Origin: Anaerotruncus sp. MC2020
GTDB lineage: Bacteria > Bacillota > Clostridia > Oscillospirales > Ruminococcaceae
Direction of reading: 5' to 3'
DNA length: 64,000 bases
Assembly: GCA_000701945.1 (NCBI GenBank)
Contig: KL370840.1
Span: 1 to 64,000, forward strand
The translations under genes were made by a program, and so were the position numbers. Of the stretch, positions 16,065 to 23,064 are shown piece by piece (the stretch's first letter is position 1; each line of letters opens with the position of its first letter). The notes beneath the pieces are model-generated. The model made no database searches and was not told the DNA's origin. It saw nothing but the letters and a program-made list of their open reading frames with translations.

Positions 16065-16098
16065 ACCGCTGTCGGCTTTTCGGCTGACAGCGGTTTTC
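16065..16098 (+). terminator. Terminator of azlCD
   Basis: ACCGCTGTC (16065-16073) pairs with GACAGCGGT (16086-16094), followed by a T-run. It separates azlCD from the convergent Spo0A-like gene. Confidence 0.85.
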
Positions 16099-16106
16099 GT
16101 TAGTTA

Positions 16107-16928
16107 TCAGAGTATTGCACGCTCTGCCGCATTGGCAGTTACGGTTATTTGTTCGCCGACTGATATGTACGGTCGGATTATGTTCGGGCTTTTCATTTGC
16201 AGCAGTATCTTGTCCGACAGCATGGCGATGAATTCGGAATTAGTGGGGCGGTCGCTGAAAAAAGAGTTGTCGTAGCCGAGAACGCTGCATATGCTCGACT
16301 TGTCTGCACGCTCCCACGAGTTCTCGATAGCTGTTCGTATCGCACGCTCTACGCGGGCGGGAGTTGTTGTGAATCGCTCGGCGATAGTCGGGTACAGACG
16401 CTTGGTTATGCTGTCGAGCAGAGTCCTGTCTCTGAGACATTCAAGAACTCCGCTCCTGATGTATCTGTAACCCTTGAGATTCGCGGGAATGCACATCTTC
16501 TTTATCATTTCAGTCACGAGTATCTCGGGGTCAGCTATGTTTGGCGGGAATGTGCTGCGCGAGACTGCTGCTACTGCTTCGGCGAGCTCATCTGTGTTTA
16601 TCGGCTCGGCGATGAAGTAGGCGGCTCCGTTGGACATTACCTGCCTCTCAATAAACGTATTCTTTATCTCCGAGATGACAATGAATGCAGGTGCGTCGGT
16701 GATAGTATCGCGTACCTTGTGCATGAGCGTGACAACGTCGGAGTCGCCGAGAGTCAGATAGCTGATTACAACGTCAGGTGCCTCTGAGACTATGGAGTTG
16801 ATGATTGTGCTTTCGGTATTGCTGCGGGTGTAGGCGAATATGCCATGTTCGGTCAGCGCGGAGGCGAGAGCTGTACCTGTGGGTACGGAGTTGTCGCAGA
16901 TGAGTGCTTTGATTTTTGTTGTGTTCAT
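16107..16928 (-). CDS. Spo0A-family DNA-binding regulator with a degenerate receiver domain
   Basis: A 273-residue protein made of a CheY-like receiver (1-120) and a C-terminal Spo0A DNA-binding domain (about 140-255). The latter is clear from RLYPTIAERFTTTPARVERAIR and SFFSDRPTNSEFIAML. In the receiver only Asp12 of the acidic pair is seen. Aligned on PDV(L/V), the phosphoacceptor Asp is Tyr57, and the invariant Lys before Pro is Glu108 (FIAEPIN). It therefore probably does not accept phosphate in the usual way. A Spo0A-box-like site lies upstream. It may be a paralogue or a rewired master regulator. Confidence 0.87.
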   Translation of the reverse strand: MNTTKIKALICDNSVPTGTALASALTEHGIFAYTRSNTESTIINSIVSEAPDVVISYLTLGDSDVVTLMHKVRDTITDAPAFIVISEIKNTFIERQVMSNGAAYFIAEPINTDELAEAVAAVSRSTFPPNIADPEILVTEMIKKMCIPANLKGYRYIRSGVLECLRDRTLLDSITKRLYPTIAERFTTTPARVERAIRTAIENSWERADKSSICSVLGYDNSFFSDRPTNSEFIAMLSDKILLQMKSPNIIRPYISVGEQITVTANAAERAIL

Positions 16929-16964
16929 TTTGGATTGTTCCTTTCTTATTAAATTACATTTCGC

Positions 16965-16993
16965 ATTATATATCAGTTATAATAATAAATCAA
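16965..16993 (-). promoter_or_regulatory. Promoter of the Spo0A-like gene
   Basis: Minus strand TTGATT (16993-16988), 17-nt spacer, TATAAT (16970-16965). Confidence 0.75.
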
Positions 16994-17011
16994 GAATAAA
17001 GAAGTATAGAG

Positions 17012-17031
17012 TGTCGAAAAAAATTTTGACA
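17012..17031. promoter_or_regulatory. Candidate Spo0A box upstream of the Spo0A-like gene
   Basis: TGTCGAA at 17012-17018 matches the consensus TGNCGAA exactly. A one-mismatch copy TGTCAAA lies on the other strand at 17031-17025. The pair sits some 20-40 bp upstream of the -35 hexamer, where an autoregulator could bind. A 7-bp match can occur by chance. Confidence 0.45.
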
Positions 17032-17142
17032 AATCAGAGATTTCGGCGATGTTTAGGGGATATCTTGCGGTTTTTTGTTTTTCTGTTCATCTATTATCAG
17101 TCACTTGATTTTAGTTATAAAATAAACTTTTTTGAAAGGCTA

Positions 17143-17171
17143 TTGACTTTGTACTCGAAACGTTGTATAAT
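17143..17171 (+). promoter_or_regulatory. Promoter of the tRNA-Leu / tRNA-Ser pair
   Basis: TTGACT (17143-17148), 17-nt spacer, TATAAT (17166-17171), 14 nt before the tRNA-Leu 5' end. Confidence 0.85.
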
Positions 17172-17185
17172 GTATATTGTGATTT

Positions 17186-17270
17186 GCGAGTGTGCTGGAA
17201 TAGGCAGACAGGCACGTTTGAGGGGCGTGTGTCGTAAGACGTATGGGTTCAAGTCCCATTACTCGCACCA
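17186..17270 (+). tRNA. tRNA-Leu (anticodon GAG)
   Basis: An 85-nt class II tRNA ending in encoded CCA. Acceptor GCGAGTG pairs with TACTCGC; the anticodon stem CACGT/GCGTG holds the loop TTGAGGG. It decodes CUC/CUU. It is co-transcribed with the tRNA-Ser 4 nt downstream. Confidence 0.94.
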
Positions 17271-17274
17271 TAGT

Positions 17275-17366
17275 GGACAGATGGCTGAGCTGGTCTAAGG
17301 CGCACGACTGGAACTCGTGTATACGTTAATAGCGTATCGAGGGTTCGAATCCCTCTCTGTCCGCCA
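17275..17366 (+). tRNA. tRNA-Ser (anticodon GGA)
   Basis: A 92-nt class II tRNA with encoded CCA. Acceptor GGACAGA pairs with TCTGTCC; anticodon stem CACGA/TCGTG with loop CTGGAAC, long variable arm and GGGTTCGAATCCC T-arm. It decodes UCC/UCU. Confidence 0.95.
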
Positions 17367-17371
17367 GAATT

Positions 17372-17415
17372 AAAAGCCTGTATTTCGAGGAAAACACCGA
17401 AATACAGGCTTTTCT
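17372..17415 (+). terminator. Terminator of the tRNA operon
   Basis: A long perfect stem AAAAGCCTGTATTTCG / CGAAATACAGGCTTTT begins 5 nt after tRNA-Ser. Confidence 0.9.
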
Positions 17416-17450
17416 GTTACCTACAGAAAACAGTTTCAACTGCAATTTTG

Positions 17451-17511
17451 CAGCTCCGTGTGACTGTTTTACAGTCAAAAATCACACGAAATCACACGAA
17501 AATCACACGAA
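17451..17511. repeat. Three tandem 10-bp repeats plus inverted partner (possible integrase arm sites)
   Basis: ATCACACGAA occurs at 17481, 17491 and 17502, and an inverted CGTGTGA lies at about 17457. Short tandem repeats of this kind close to a tRNA 3' end are typical of recombinase arm-type sites, but no integrase gene is in the window. The remaining gap to 17682 holds only two hairpins: CAGCTCCC/GGGAGCTG plus T-run at 17544-17570, and a GC-rich stem at 17641-17675 that may terminate the gene to its right. Confidence 0.4.
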
Positions 17512-17682
17512 TTATATTGGTGGTACAAAGCTATTAAAGAAGCCAGCTCCCGTAAGGGAGCTGCTTTTTTATAATAAATCGAGTATATCTCATAGAATAC
17601 AGGCGCAATGATAGTCATTGAAAATGGATAGGATAGAACAATCCCCGCATCACTGGTGTTCAGTGGTGCGGGGGTTATTATT

Positions 17683-18144
17683 TTAATCCATAATTGTGAA
17701 TCCGTATTTATCTTTGTAAAGAGCGCTGATTTGTGCAAGCCGTTCCATGCAGTTTTCTTCACTGCCGATCAGGAAAGCCTTTCTGTGCATCAGCTCTGTC
17801 ACGTTTCGACGAATTCCATCTTTCAGAAGCGGGATCAGTCTTTCACTGTCTATCGAAAAACTCGCTGTTTTGTTTTCTTCACAGATAATACAATCCTCAA
17901 AATACGCCGCACCAAGAAAAACATCATCAGCATTTCCCGAAAACAATGTCCGCAAAGCCTCCTGAAAAAAGAGTTTACAGCCTGCATTCCGATAAATATG
18001 GTCTCTCAAAACGGCATATGTTTCAGTTGGTACATTTAATTGCTGCGGTTCAAACTGCGATCTGTATTCTCTGGGAAGAGGATAAGTCCCTCTCATCAGC
18101 TTCAGAATCTCATTGATATCGAACAGGTTGATGCTTTCTGGCAT
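17683..18144 (-). CDS. Hypothetical protein, 153 aa
   Basis: A soluble, mainly helical protein without a signal peptide. Composition and length would fit an immunity-type or phage-like accessory protein, but I recognise no motif. Visible landmarks are an N-terminal NLFDINEILKLMRGTYPLP and a Cys-containing CIICEENK stretch in the middle. AAAGGAG precedes the ATG. Its base composition is more AT-rich than the core genes and it lies inside a decayed island, which suggests horizontal origin. The promoter is about 320 nt upstream, leaving an unusually long structured leader. Confidence 0.6.
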   Translation of the reverse strand: MPESINLFDINEILKLMRGTYPLPREYRSQFEPQQLNVPTETYAVLRDHIYRNAGCKLFFQEALRTLFSGNADDVFLGAAYFEDCIICEENKTASFSIDSERLIPLLKDGIRRNVTELMHRKAFLIGSEENCMERLAQISALYKDKYGFTIMD

Positions 18145-18455
18145 AACAGTTACTCCTTTCCGCCTGCATTACTACGGATTTATTCCCACTTTGTACATTT
18201 TGACGAATGACAACCAATCTACGAAGTATCGAACCCTCTGTTATCCAATCTGCGCACTAACCTCACTGCGCAGATTGGTTGTCAGGCGTTTTGAGTTCGT
18301 AGATGTTTTTCCAAATACAGTAAAAAGCCGGTTAGGGTTGACTTCGCAGATTGACTGTATAGCCGGAAACTGCCGTAAAATCGGCACTTTTACGCCTTAT
18401 CCCTTGACATCAATACTACGCACTCAACGTGTGACGTATTTGGAATCATGTCATT
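18145..18455 (-). promoter_or_regulatory. Long leader with mutually exclusive hairpins before the 153-aa gene
   Basis: The segment 18267-18283 can pair with 18245-18256 (12 bp, CCAATCTGCGCA type) or, through its other end, with 18209-18220 (12 bp, GACAACCAATCT type). The two overlap and exclude each other. A third stem ATCTACGAA / TTCGTAGAT joins 18217-18225 and 18296-18304. The order looks like a switching leader RNA, though a nested mobile-element remnant is also possible. No T-run terminator is seen. Confidence 0.4.
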
Positions 18456-18461
18456 ATTCTT

Positions 18462-18490
18462 ATAATATCAGAAGTCTAAACACTTGTCAA
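18462..18490 (-). promoter_or_regulatory. Promoter ahead of the long leader
   Basis: Minus strand TTGACA (18490-18485), 17-nt spacer, TATTAT (18467-18462). Confidence 0.7.
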
Positions 18491-18507
18491 TATATAATGT
18501 GACTATA

Positions 18508-18942
18508 TTATTTCAATAGCCCAAGTATCTCGTCGGCATTATCGCTGTCTTTACCTGCTCCGTCAATTTCCAACTCTACGCCGAAATACCGCTGACTATC
18601 TCCGTAAAATATGGGTTCAGGTTTGTATCCGTAATCGTGGATACTACGGTTTCTGTCAACTTCCTCATGATAGCATTCTCCGCAATAATCTTCCCCGTCA
18701 AGGTGGTAGGCGTCATCCTCATGGAGAAGGGCGTCGCAGCAAGAACAGCGAGTATAGTGGTGTTCATAACAGTGACGGCACAATGTCGTGTATTCGTCGC
18801 CATAGCTGTCGTCTGTCCAGATGACCTCACCGCATCTGTCGCAGGTTGTAGTATGGCGCTCGTAGCAGTCGGTACACACGATTTCACCATTGACTTCCTC
18901 ATAGTCTTCCCTGACCGTCCACACGGAGAGTTTCACGCTCAA
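18508..18942 (-). pseudogene. Zinc-ribbon / amidoligase fragment (truncated, fused out of frame)
   Basis: About 144 codons. The N-terminal two thirds hold repeated Cys/His zinc ribbons (CTDCYERH, CDRCGEVIW, CRHCYEHH, CSCCDALL, CGECYHEE). Then YFGVELEIDGAGKDSDNADEI begins, which is how the amidoligase (PF12224-like) catalytic domain starts. A stop comes only about 10 codons later, so nearly the whole enzyme domain is missing. At its 5' side the frame runs into the start of a different gene read in another frame, so there is no genuine start codon. This is a deletion scar of two genes. Confidence 0.6.
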
Positions 18943-18982
18943 TGCCGAATTTTCCGCTGTAGTAATATTTGCTTGTGGTCAT
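18899..18982 (-). pseudogene. 5' stub of a second gamma-glutamylcysteine-ligase-like gene
   Basis: An ATG at 18982 with GAGGTG upstream starts a 27-codon frame reading SGKFGIERETLRVDGQG, the usual N-terminus of GshA/GshF-type ligases, and then meets TGA. The rest of the gene has been replaced by the amidoligase fragment in another frame. It follows the preceding ligase-like gene by 9 nt, as expected for the second gene of a former operon. Confidence 0.55.
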
Positions 18983-18991
18983 ATTTTCACC

Positions 18992-20296
18992 TCATATAGC
19001 AGCGTACTGCTCAATGTAGTTTATCATGGGGATACCGTTATTTATTCCGTCAAGCATAGTTCTGGCAGGATTTGTATGTCTTTGCGCTCTTTCATACAGC
19101 GGAACGAGTAGTATTTCCTCACCGAGCTTTCGCTGTTTCAGTCCCTCTGATGAAAGGTCGAGTATGCGTATAAGCTGCTTTTCTATCCTGTTTTCGTCAA
19201 TGAAATATGGCTGACTGCGCTTTGACAGAAGCTTCTGAAGCTCTGATGCATTGAAGCCATGAGAATAGATAACATCGTCGTTTTCAAGCAGTTTCTTCAG
19301 CTCATACAGCTTTTCTTTCAGACCTGTGTGAAATGCCGCAACTGTCAGAGCTTCTGAAAGCGGCTGACAGCAGGAGCTTCTGTATTCGATAGTACCTCTG
19401 AACGTCAGATCCTCGAATTTGAATGTACGCAGGTATTCAAGGTCGGAAATTTCAGGCGTAAAGCTTATCTTCCGATACTTTTCGCCGTCGAAGTATTCGC
19501 CCTCAACAGAGTCACGGGAAAAGAACTCATCTAAAGTGAGAGGCGTGAAATCAATGTATCTGCCATCACGCATGGTGCAGTAAATGGACTGCGTTCCAAT
19601 ATAGTCAATAAGCTCGTCTATGCTCGACACCTTTTTGCCGAACATTCCGACATTATGGGGATTATAGCCCTGCATACTGTGCTCCCACAGCATATTCCTC
19701 ACACACAGGAATTCGGGATAATCCGAGAGATATGAATTTGCAAACAGAAGAGCCTTGTAAGGCTCAAGCAGTCCGAAAACATTGATAACGTCTGTGAGTT
19801 CCTCATATCTCACATCAAGCTGTACCTGCGAGGCACTTGTAAAGGTTCCGAAATCGGGACGTTCATGGAAGCGCATCGCCACTTCATTCTTGTGCTGCGG
19901 GTAAGAGTGCAGGTAATGATAAAGCATACGGTAACGCTCATTCTGGATAGGCTGATTGTGATTTATATCCGCATTGGGATTTACGCCCATACCCGTAAGA
20001 GTATAGCCGTGCTTTGCAAATTCGGTATTGAGAAAGCGGCAGTATCTCTCAAATCTGTCCTTTATTTCAAAAAGATCAACTGCCTTGCCAAAGGATAATT
20101 CAAGATTTGAATAACAGCAGTCAAAGGACAGTATATCTCCTGTCTGTTCATGCTTCGCAGAGCTTATATTGCCGTCAGTGTCACTGCCTGATGCGATGAA
20201 ACCGAAGTGTCTGATGAAGCTTTCGGCAGTCTTAATGGAAACAGCTTCGTCAACAGGCTGTCCGCTGAGGTTTACGACGGGCATTTCTATTTCCAC
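18992..20296 (-). pseudogene. Glutamate-cysteine ligase-like protein, 5' truncated
   Basis: A frame of 434 codons matching the GCS2-like carboxylate-amine ligases: GVEIEMPVVNL at the start, FHERPDFGTFTSASQVQLDV in the middle, and TIEYRSSCCQP further on. It would make a gamma-glutamyl-cysteine-type bond. The homology continues upstream of the GTG at 20296 (TKKERPDYIGVE) without any start codon before a stop near 20366, so the natural N-terminus has been cut off at the island boundary. The body is intact, so a short product from GTG is possible, but no ribosome binding site is seen. Confidence 0.6.
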
Positions 20297-20423
20297 GCCG
20301 ATATAGTCAGGACGTTCTTTTTTGGTTGGTGCTACAGTAAGGCACGTTTTTCTGCAAAGGAATTACACGGCAAATCTGCTCAAATCCTCGAGATATAGGC
20401 ACAAAGCAGTATCTTGATAAAAC

Positions 20424-20501
20424 AGGCGGAACTGCGGAATATCCGTCAGCATAGGCTTGTGGTCCCGAAGACCGTGGGTTCGAATCCCATCTCCCACCCC
20501 A
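20424..20501 (+). pseudogene. tRNA-Leu-like pseudogene or att fragment
   Basis: The 3' half is tRNA-like: a long variable arm GGTC-CCGA-AGACC, T-arm GTGGGTTCGAATCCCAT, then CTCCCAC-C-CCA. The 5' half has a D-arm-like GGCGGAACTG but no acceptor strand able to pair with CTCCCAC and no proper anticodon stem. It looks like a tRNA remnant, possibly the attachment site at the far end of an integrated element. Confidence 0.5.
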
Positions 20502-20507
20502 GCGCCA

Positions 20508-20760
20508 AGCGGGCGCACGCAGATTCGCGGTTCAGTTTTCCTGAGCCGCGAATTTTTTTCCGCGCTCCAAAGTTGTATCTAAATTGCTCCACCTTTACAG
20601 GCGGCGTGTCGCCGCTTCCGATTCGCGCTCCACTTAATTGTGGAGCGTTAGTTTTTATCCTCGCCTCACACCTAAAAAACGTTACGTGTCTGCTTCGAGC
20701 GGGCGCATGCAGTTCGCGGTTCAGTTGTTCTGAGCCGCGATTTTTTTCCCCGCTCCAAAG
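20508..20760. repeat. Two direct copies of a ~64-bp hairpin unit
   Basis: Unit 1 (20508-20572) and unit 2 (20698-20760) share the GCGGGCGCA-GCAG start, the hairpin TTCGCGGTTCAG / TGAGCCGCGA, a T-run and the CGCTCCAAAG end. Each alone would work as a terminator. Between them lies another inverted repeat (CGCTCCAC/GTGGAGCG, 20627-20646). Confidence 0.7.
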
Positions 20761-21011
20761 CGGGTCTAAACCGTTTCTGTATTATTCGTTATTCACTATT
20801 CATTTTTTCATTATTCACTAAAATTGCAAGCGAGTTCGCGTTTTCGTTTTACGAAGCGCGATTTTTTATTTTTGAGAGCTGCTATGAGCCGCGGATACAG
20901 CTTGCGGTGCAATAAAACCGTCGGCGCGAAGCTGGCAGCGCGGACACCGCGCCGCGAATTTTTTTCTGAAGCCGCGGCGTGACTCAGCGCTGATAATAAT
21001 TGGCGCTCCTG
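20761..21011. other. Intergenic region with further hairpins, no gene seen
   Basis: A further terminator-like element (TCGCG and CGCGA arms with T-run near 20831-20867) and the 30-bp repeat at 20926-20955 shared with 2463-2492, again followed by a T-run, fill this stretch. Low-complexity ATTCA-rich sequence lies at 20780-20820. No plausible coding sequence. Confidence 0.5.
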
Positions 21012-21040
21012 TTGAAATCCGCGCTGAAAAATGGTATAAT
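21012..21040 (+). promoter_or_regulatory. Promoter of the DUF3795 / GNAT operon
   Basis: TTGAAA (21012-21017), 17-nt spacer, TATAAT (21035-21040). Confidence 0.8.
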
Positions 21041-21075
21041 AGTCATAATAAAGCTCGGAATAAAAGGAGGTACAT

Positions 21076-21474
21076 ATGAAACGTGAATTGGGAATAGCAC
21101 GCTGCGGACTTGCCTGCTGTCTGTGCTCGGAAAATGTGAAGTGCAGGGGCTGCGGACAGGACGGCTTCCTCGAGCTGGACTGGTGCAAGGACGCGGAGTG
21201 GTGCGAAAACAGGAAGTGCTGCATAGAAAAGGGGATAGTTAGCTGCTACGAGTGTACGGACAGCGATTGCAGGAAGGGGCTGTTCGGCGACAAGATAAAG
21301 GCGCTGGCGTTCACGGGATTTGCCCGCAGATACGGCGTCGGGGAGCTCCTCGACTGCCTTGAGCGCAACGAGAAGGCGGGGATAGTATACCACCGCGAGG
21401 GCATTATCGGCGACTACGACGACTTCGACGACGTCGGTGAGCTGATAGACTTTATCAGGAACGGAAAAAGGTGA
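21076..21474 (+). CDS. DUF3795 cysteine-rich protein
   Basis: A 132-residue protein with about a dozen Cys in its first 75 residues: CGLACCLCSE, CRGCGQDG, WCKDAEWCENRKCC and CYECTDSDC. Such clusters probably bind metal or iron-sulfur; the arrangement fits DUF3795, of unknown function. The C-terminal part is acidic and helical (YDDFDDVGELIDF). AGGAGG sits ahead of the ATG. The next gene begins 4 nt after its stop, so it shares an operon with two acetyltransferase genes. Confidence 0.8.
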   Translation: MKRELGIARCGLACCLCSENVKCRGCGQDGFLELDWCKDAEWCENRKCCIEKGIVSCYECTDSDCRKGLFGDKIKALAFTGFARRYGVGELLDCLERNEKAGIVYHREGIIGDYDDFDDVGELIDFIRNGKR

Positions 21475-21478
21475 TAAA

Positions 21479-21958
21479 ATGATAATGAGAGCAAAGGCGG
21501 AAGATCTGCAAGAGATATTAAAGCTTCAATATCTTGCGTATCAGAGCGAGGCAGACCTGTTCGGAAGCAGGGATATCCCTCCGCTCAAGCAGACTCTCGA
21601 CGAAGTTATTGATGAGTTTAACTGCGGGATAATACTGAAAATGACCGATGACAAGGATACTATTATCGGCTCGGTGCGGGCGGAAGAGCGTGACGGAACG
21701 GTATACATCGGCAAGCTCATGGTGCACCCTTACCATCGGAATAAGGAATACGGTTCAAGTCTTCTGTCCGAAATAGAGAAATGCTTTCCCTACAGGCGTT
21801 ATGAGCTCTTTACGAGCACGCGAAGCCTTGATAATATCCGTCTTTACCAGAAGCTGGGCTACAGGATATTTGCCCGAAAAGCCGTAAACGACGAACTTGA
21901 ATTTGTGTACATGGAAAAAGGAAACAGCTATGAACATAACAGTGATGAGAGCAACTGA
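21479..21958 (+). CDS. GNAT acetyltransferase
   Basis: A 159-residue acetyl-CoA-dependent N-acetyltransferase. GSVRAEERDGTVYIGKLMVHP is beta 4 with the bulge, HRNKEYGSSLL the CoA loop (the first Gly of the usual R-x-x-G-x-G is replaced) and STRSLDNIRLYQKLGYRIF the C-terminal half. The acceptor cannot be predicted. AAAGGTGA precedes the ATG at 21479; a second ATG two codons on is an equal alternative. It overlaps the next GNAT gene by 29 bp. Confidence 0.8.
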   Translation: MIMRAKAEDLQEILKLQYLAYQSEADLFGSRDIPPLKQTLDEVIDEFNCGIILKMTDDKDTIIGSVRAEERDGTVYIGKLMVHPYHRNKEYGSSLLSEIEKCFPYRRYELFTSTRSLDNIRLYQKLGYRIFARKAVNDELEFVYMEKGNSYEHNSDESN

Positions 21959-22367
21959 AACGTGGCAGCAGGCGGGCGCGTACTACGTCCGCATACAGGG
22001 TATGGCTAAGCAGCACAATATCACTCTGCGCCGCGAGTTCGACGAGCACGACACTCCCGACACGAAGTACATTGTTCTGCTCGACGGCGATTTCCCTGTT
22101 GCGACGGCGCGTTTCTATCCGATAGACGCCGCTTCCGCGATGATAGGGCGGGTGGTCGTGCTGCCCGAATACCGCGGGAAGGGTCTCGGGGAGCAGGTCG
22201 TGGAGGAAGCCGAGAAATGGCTTCGCGAGCTCGGCTTCACCAATGCCGTGGTCGAGAGCCGCGACACCGCTACGGGCTTCTACGGGAAGCTCGGCTACGC
22301 TGTCACGGACAGCAGTATCATCCACGGCGACACCTTCGACTGCATAAGAATGGAAAAGGTTCTGTAA
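21930..22367 (+). CDS. GNAT acetyltransferase
   Basis: A 145-residue N-acetyltransferase. The consensus CoA loop is complete: IGRVVVLPEYRGKGLGEQVVEEAEKW (R-x-x-G-x-G), followed by ESRDTATGFYGKLGY. It resembles the ElaA/YjcF-like group but the substrate is unknown. The start (21930) has AAGGAAAC upstream and lies inside the previous gene, an overlap of 29 bp, so translation is probably coupled. A terminator follows 15 nt after the stop. Confidence 0.82.
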   Translation: MNITVMRATETWQQAGAYYVRIQGMAKQHNITLRREFDEHDTPDTKYIVLLDGDFPVATARFYPIDAASAMIGRVVVLPEYRGKGLGEQVVEEAEKWLRELGFTNAVVESRDTATGFYGKLGYAVTDSSIIHGDTFDCIRMEKVL

Positions 22368-22381
22368 TATTTCTGCGATAG

Positions 22382-22412
22382 GTCCTCACGTTCTCGGCTG
22401 TGAGGGCTTTTT
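22382..22412 (+). terminator. Terminator of the DUF3795 / GNAT operon
   Basis: GTCCTCAC / GTGAGGGC stem with a T-run. The next promoter starts immediately after it. Confidence 0.8.
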
Positions 22413-22413
22413 C

Positions 22414-22443
22414 TTGACTATCCGTACCGTTTTGTGATAAAAT
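22414..22443 (+). promoter_or_regulatory. Promoter of the small dockerin gene
   Basis: TTGACT (22414-22419), 18-nt spacer, TAAAAT (22438-22443). Confidence 0.65.
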
Positions 22444-22497
22444 GGGAGGAGGTATTCATATGCCTTTAAAGGATGAAAAGAAAAACGGAGTGATACA

Positions 22498-22899
22498 ATG
22501 GCTGTGAAAAAGAAAAAGGCTTCACATATTGCCGTGATACCGCGGTATCGCGTCATATTCACGGTCTGTGACAATGTGCTGACGTGGTATTCGGTAGACC
22601 TTGCAGATGGCGGAGAAATGGTTCCAGTCCCACATGATCCGGATAAATCCTTGCTTGGTGATGTTAACGAAGACGGCAAGATTGACGCAAAGGATGCTTC
22701 TGATATACTCGTGGAGTATTCAAAGATGTCTACAGGCGGAGTGAGCTCGTTTTCTGATAAGCAAAAGGCTGCCGCAAATGTAAACGGCGACGATAAGATA
22801 GACGCCAAGGACGCTTCCGCGATACTCTCTTATTACAGTTATACTTCAACAGGAGGTAAGGAAGATATTGAATCATTCCTTAAATCCAACAAAGAATAA
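22498..22899 (+). CDS. Small dockerin protein without a visible signal peptide
   Basis: A 133-residue protein whose C-terminal half is a complete type I dockerin: GDVNEDGKIDAKDASDIL and ANVNGDDKIDAKDASAIL are the two calcium-binding F-hand loops, each followed by a helix ending in STGG. Dockerins bind cohesins of the extracellular cellulosome. The N-terminus (MAVKKKKASHIAVIPRYRVIF) is basic and only weakly hydrophobic and does not look like a normal signal peptide. GGAGTG precedes the ATG. The dockerin closely resembles the one at the end of the WG-repeat protein at 47 kb. No catalytic domain is present. Confidence 0.85.
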   Translation: MAVKKKKASHIAVIPRYRVIFTVCDNVLTWYSVDLADGGEMVPVPHDPDKSLLGDVNEDGKIDAKDASDILVEYSKMSTGGVSSFSDKQKAAANVNGDDKIDAKDASAILSYYSYTSTGGKEDIESFLKSNKE

Positions 22900-22907
22900 C
22901 CTAATAG

Positions 22908-22936
22908 TCCCGCGGTTTTCCGCGGGATTCTTTTTT
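22908..22936 (+). terminator. Terminator of the small dockerin gene
   Basis: TCCCGCGG / CCGCGGGA stem, T-run. Confidence 0.88.
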
Positions 22937-22968
22937 CTTAAACGTAATCTTTATAGTTCAAATCGTAT

Positions 22969-23001
22969 ACAGCTGTCTCCCCGTCATGGGGAGACAGCTG
23001 T
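22969..23001. repeat. Perfect 14-bp hairpin; core recurs at 25610-25629
   Basis: ACAGCTGTCTCCCC and its complement flank a GTCAT loop. The central 20 bases are identical to 25610-25629. The two copies bracket the 2.6-kb block holding two unknown genes and a hydrolase gene. Confidence 0.7.
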
Positions 23002-23064
23002 ATTAAATTATTATACTTGCTCCGGCAGGTGCTTTCGTTTTGCCCTGCCGAACACAGCCTCTGA

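Noticed and set aside
17481-17511. CRISPR array
   Set aside because: Repeats are 10 bp, adjacent, only three, with no spacers and no cas genes.
18245-18278. Terminator hairpin in the island
   Set aside because: Perfect stem but no T-run on either side; better explained as a leader structure or repeat.
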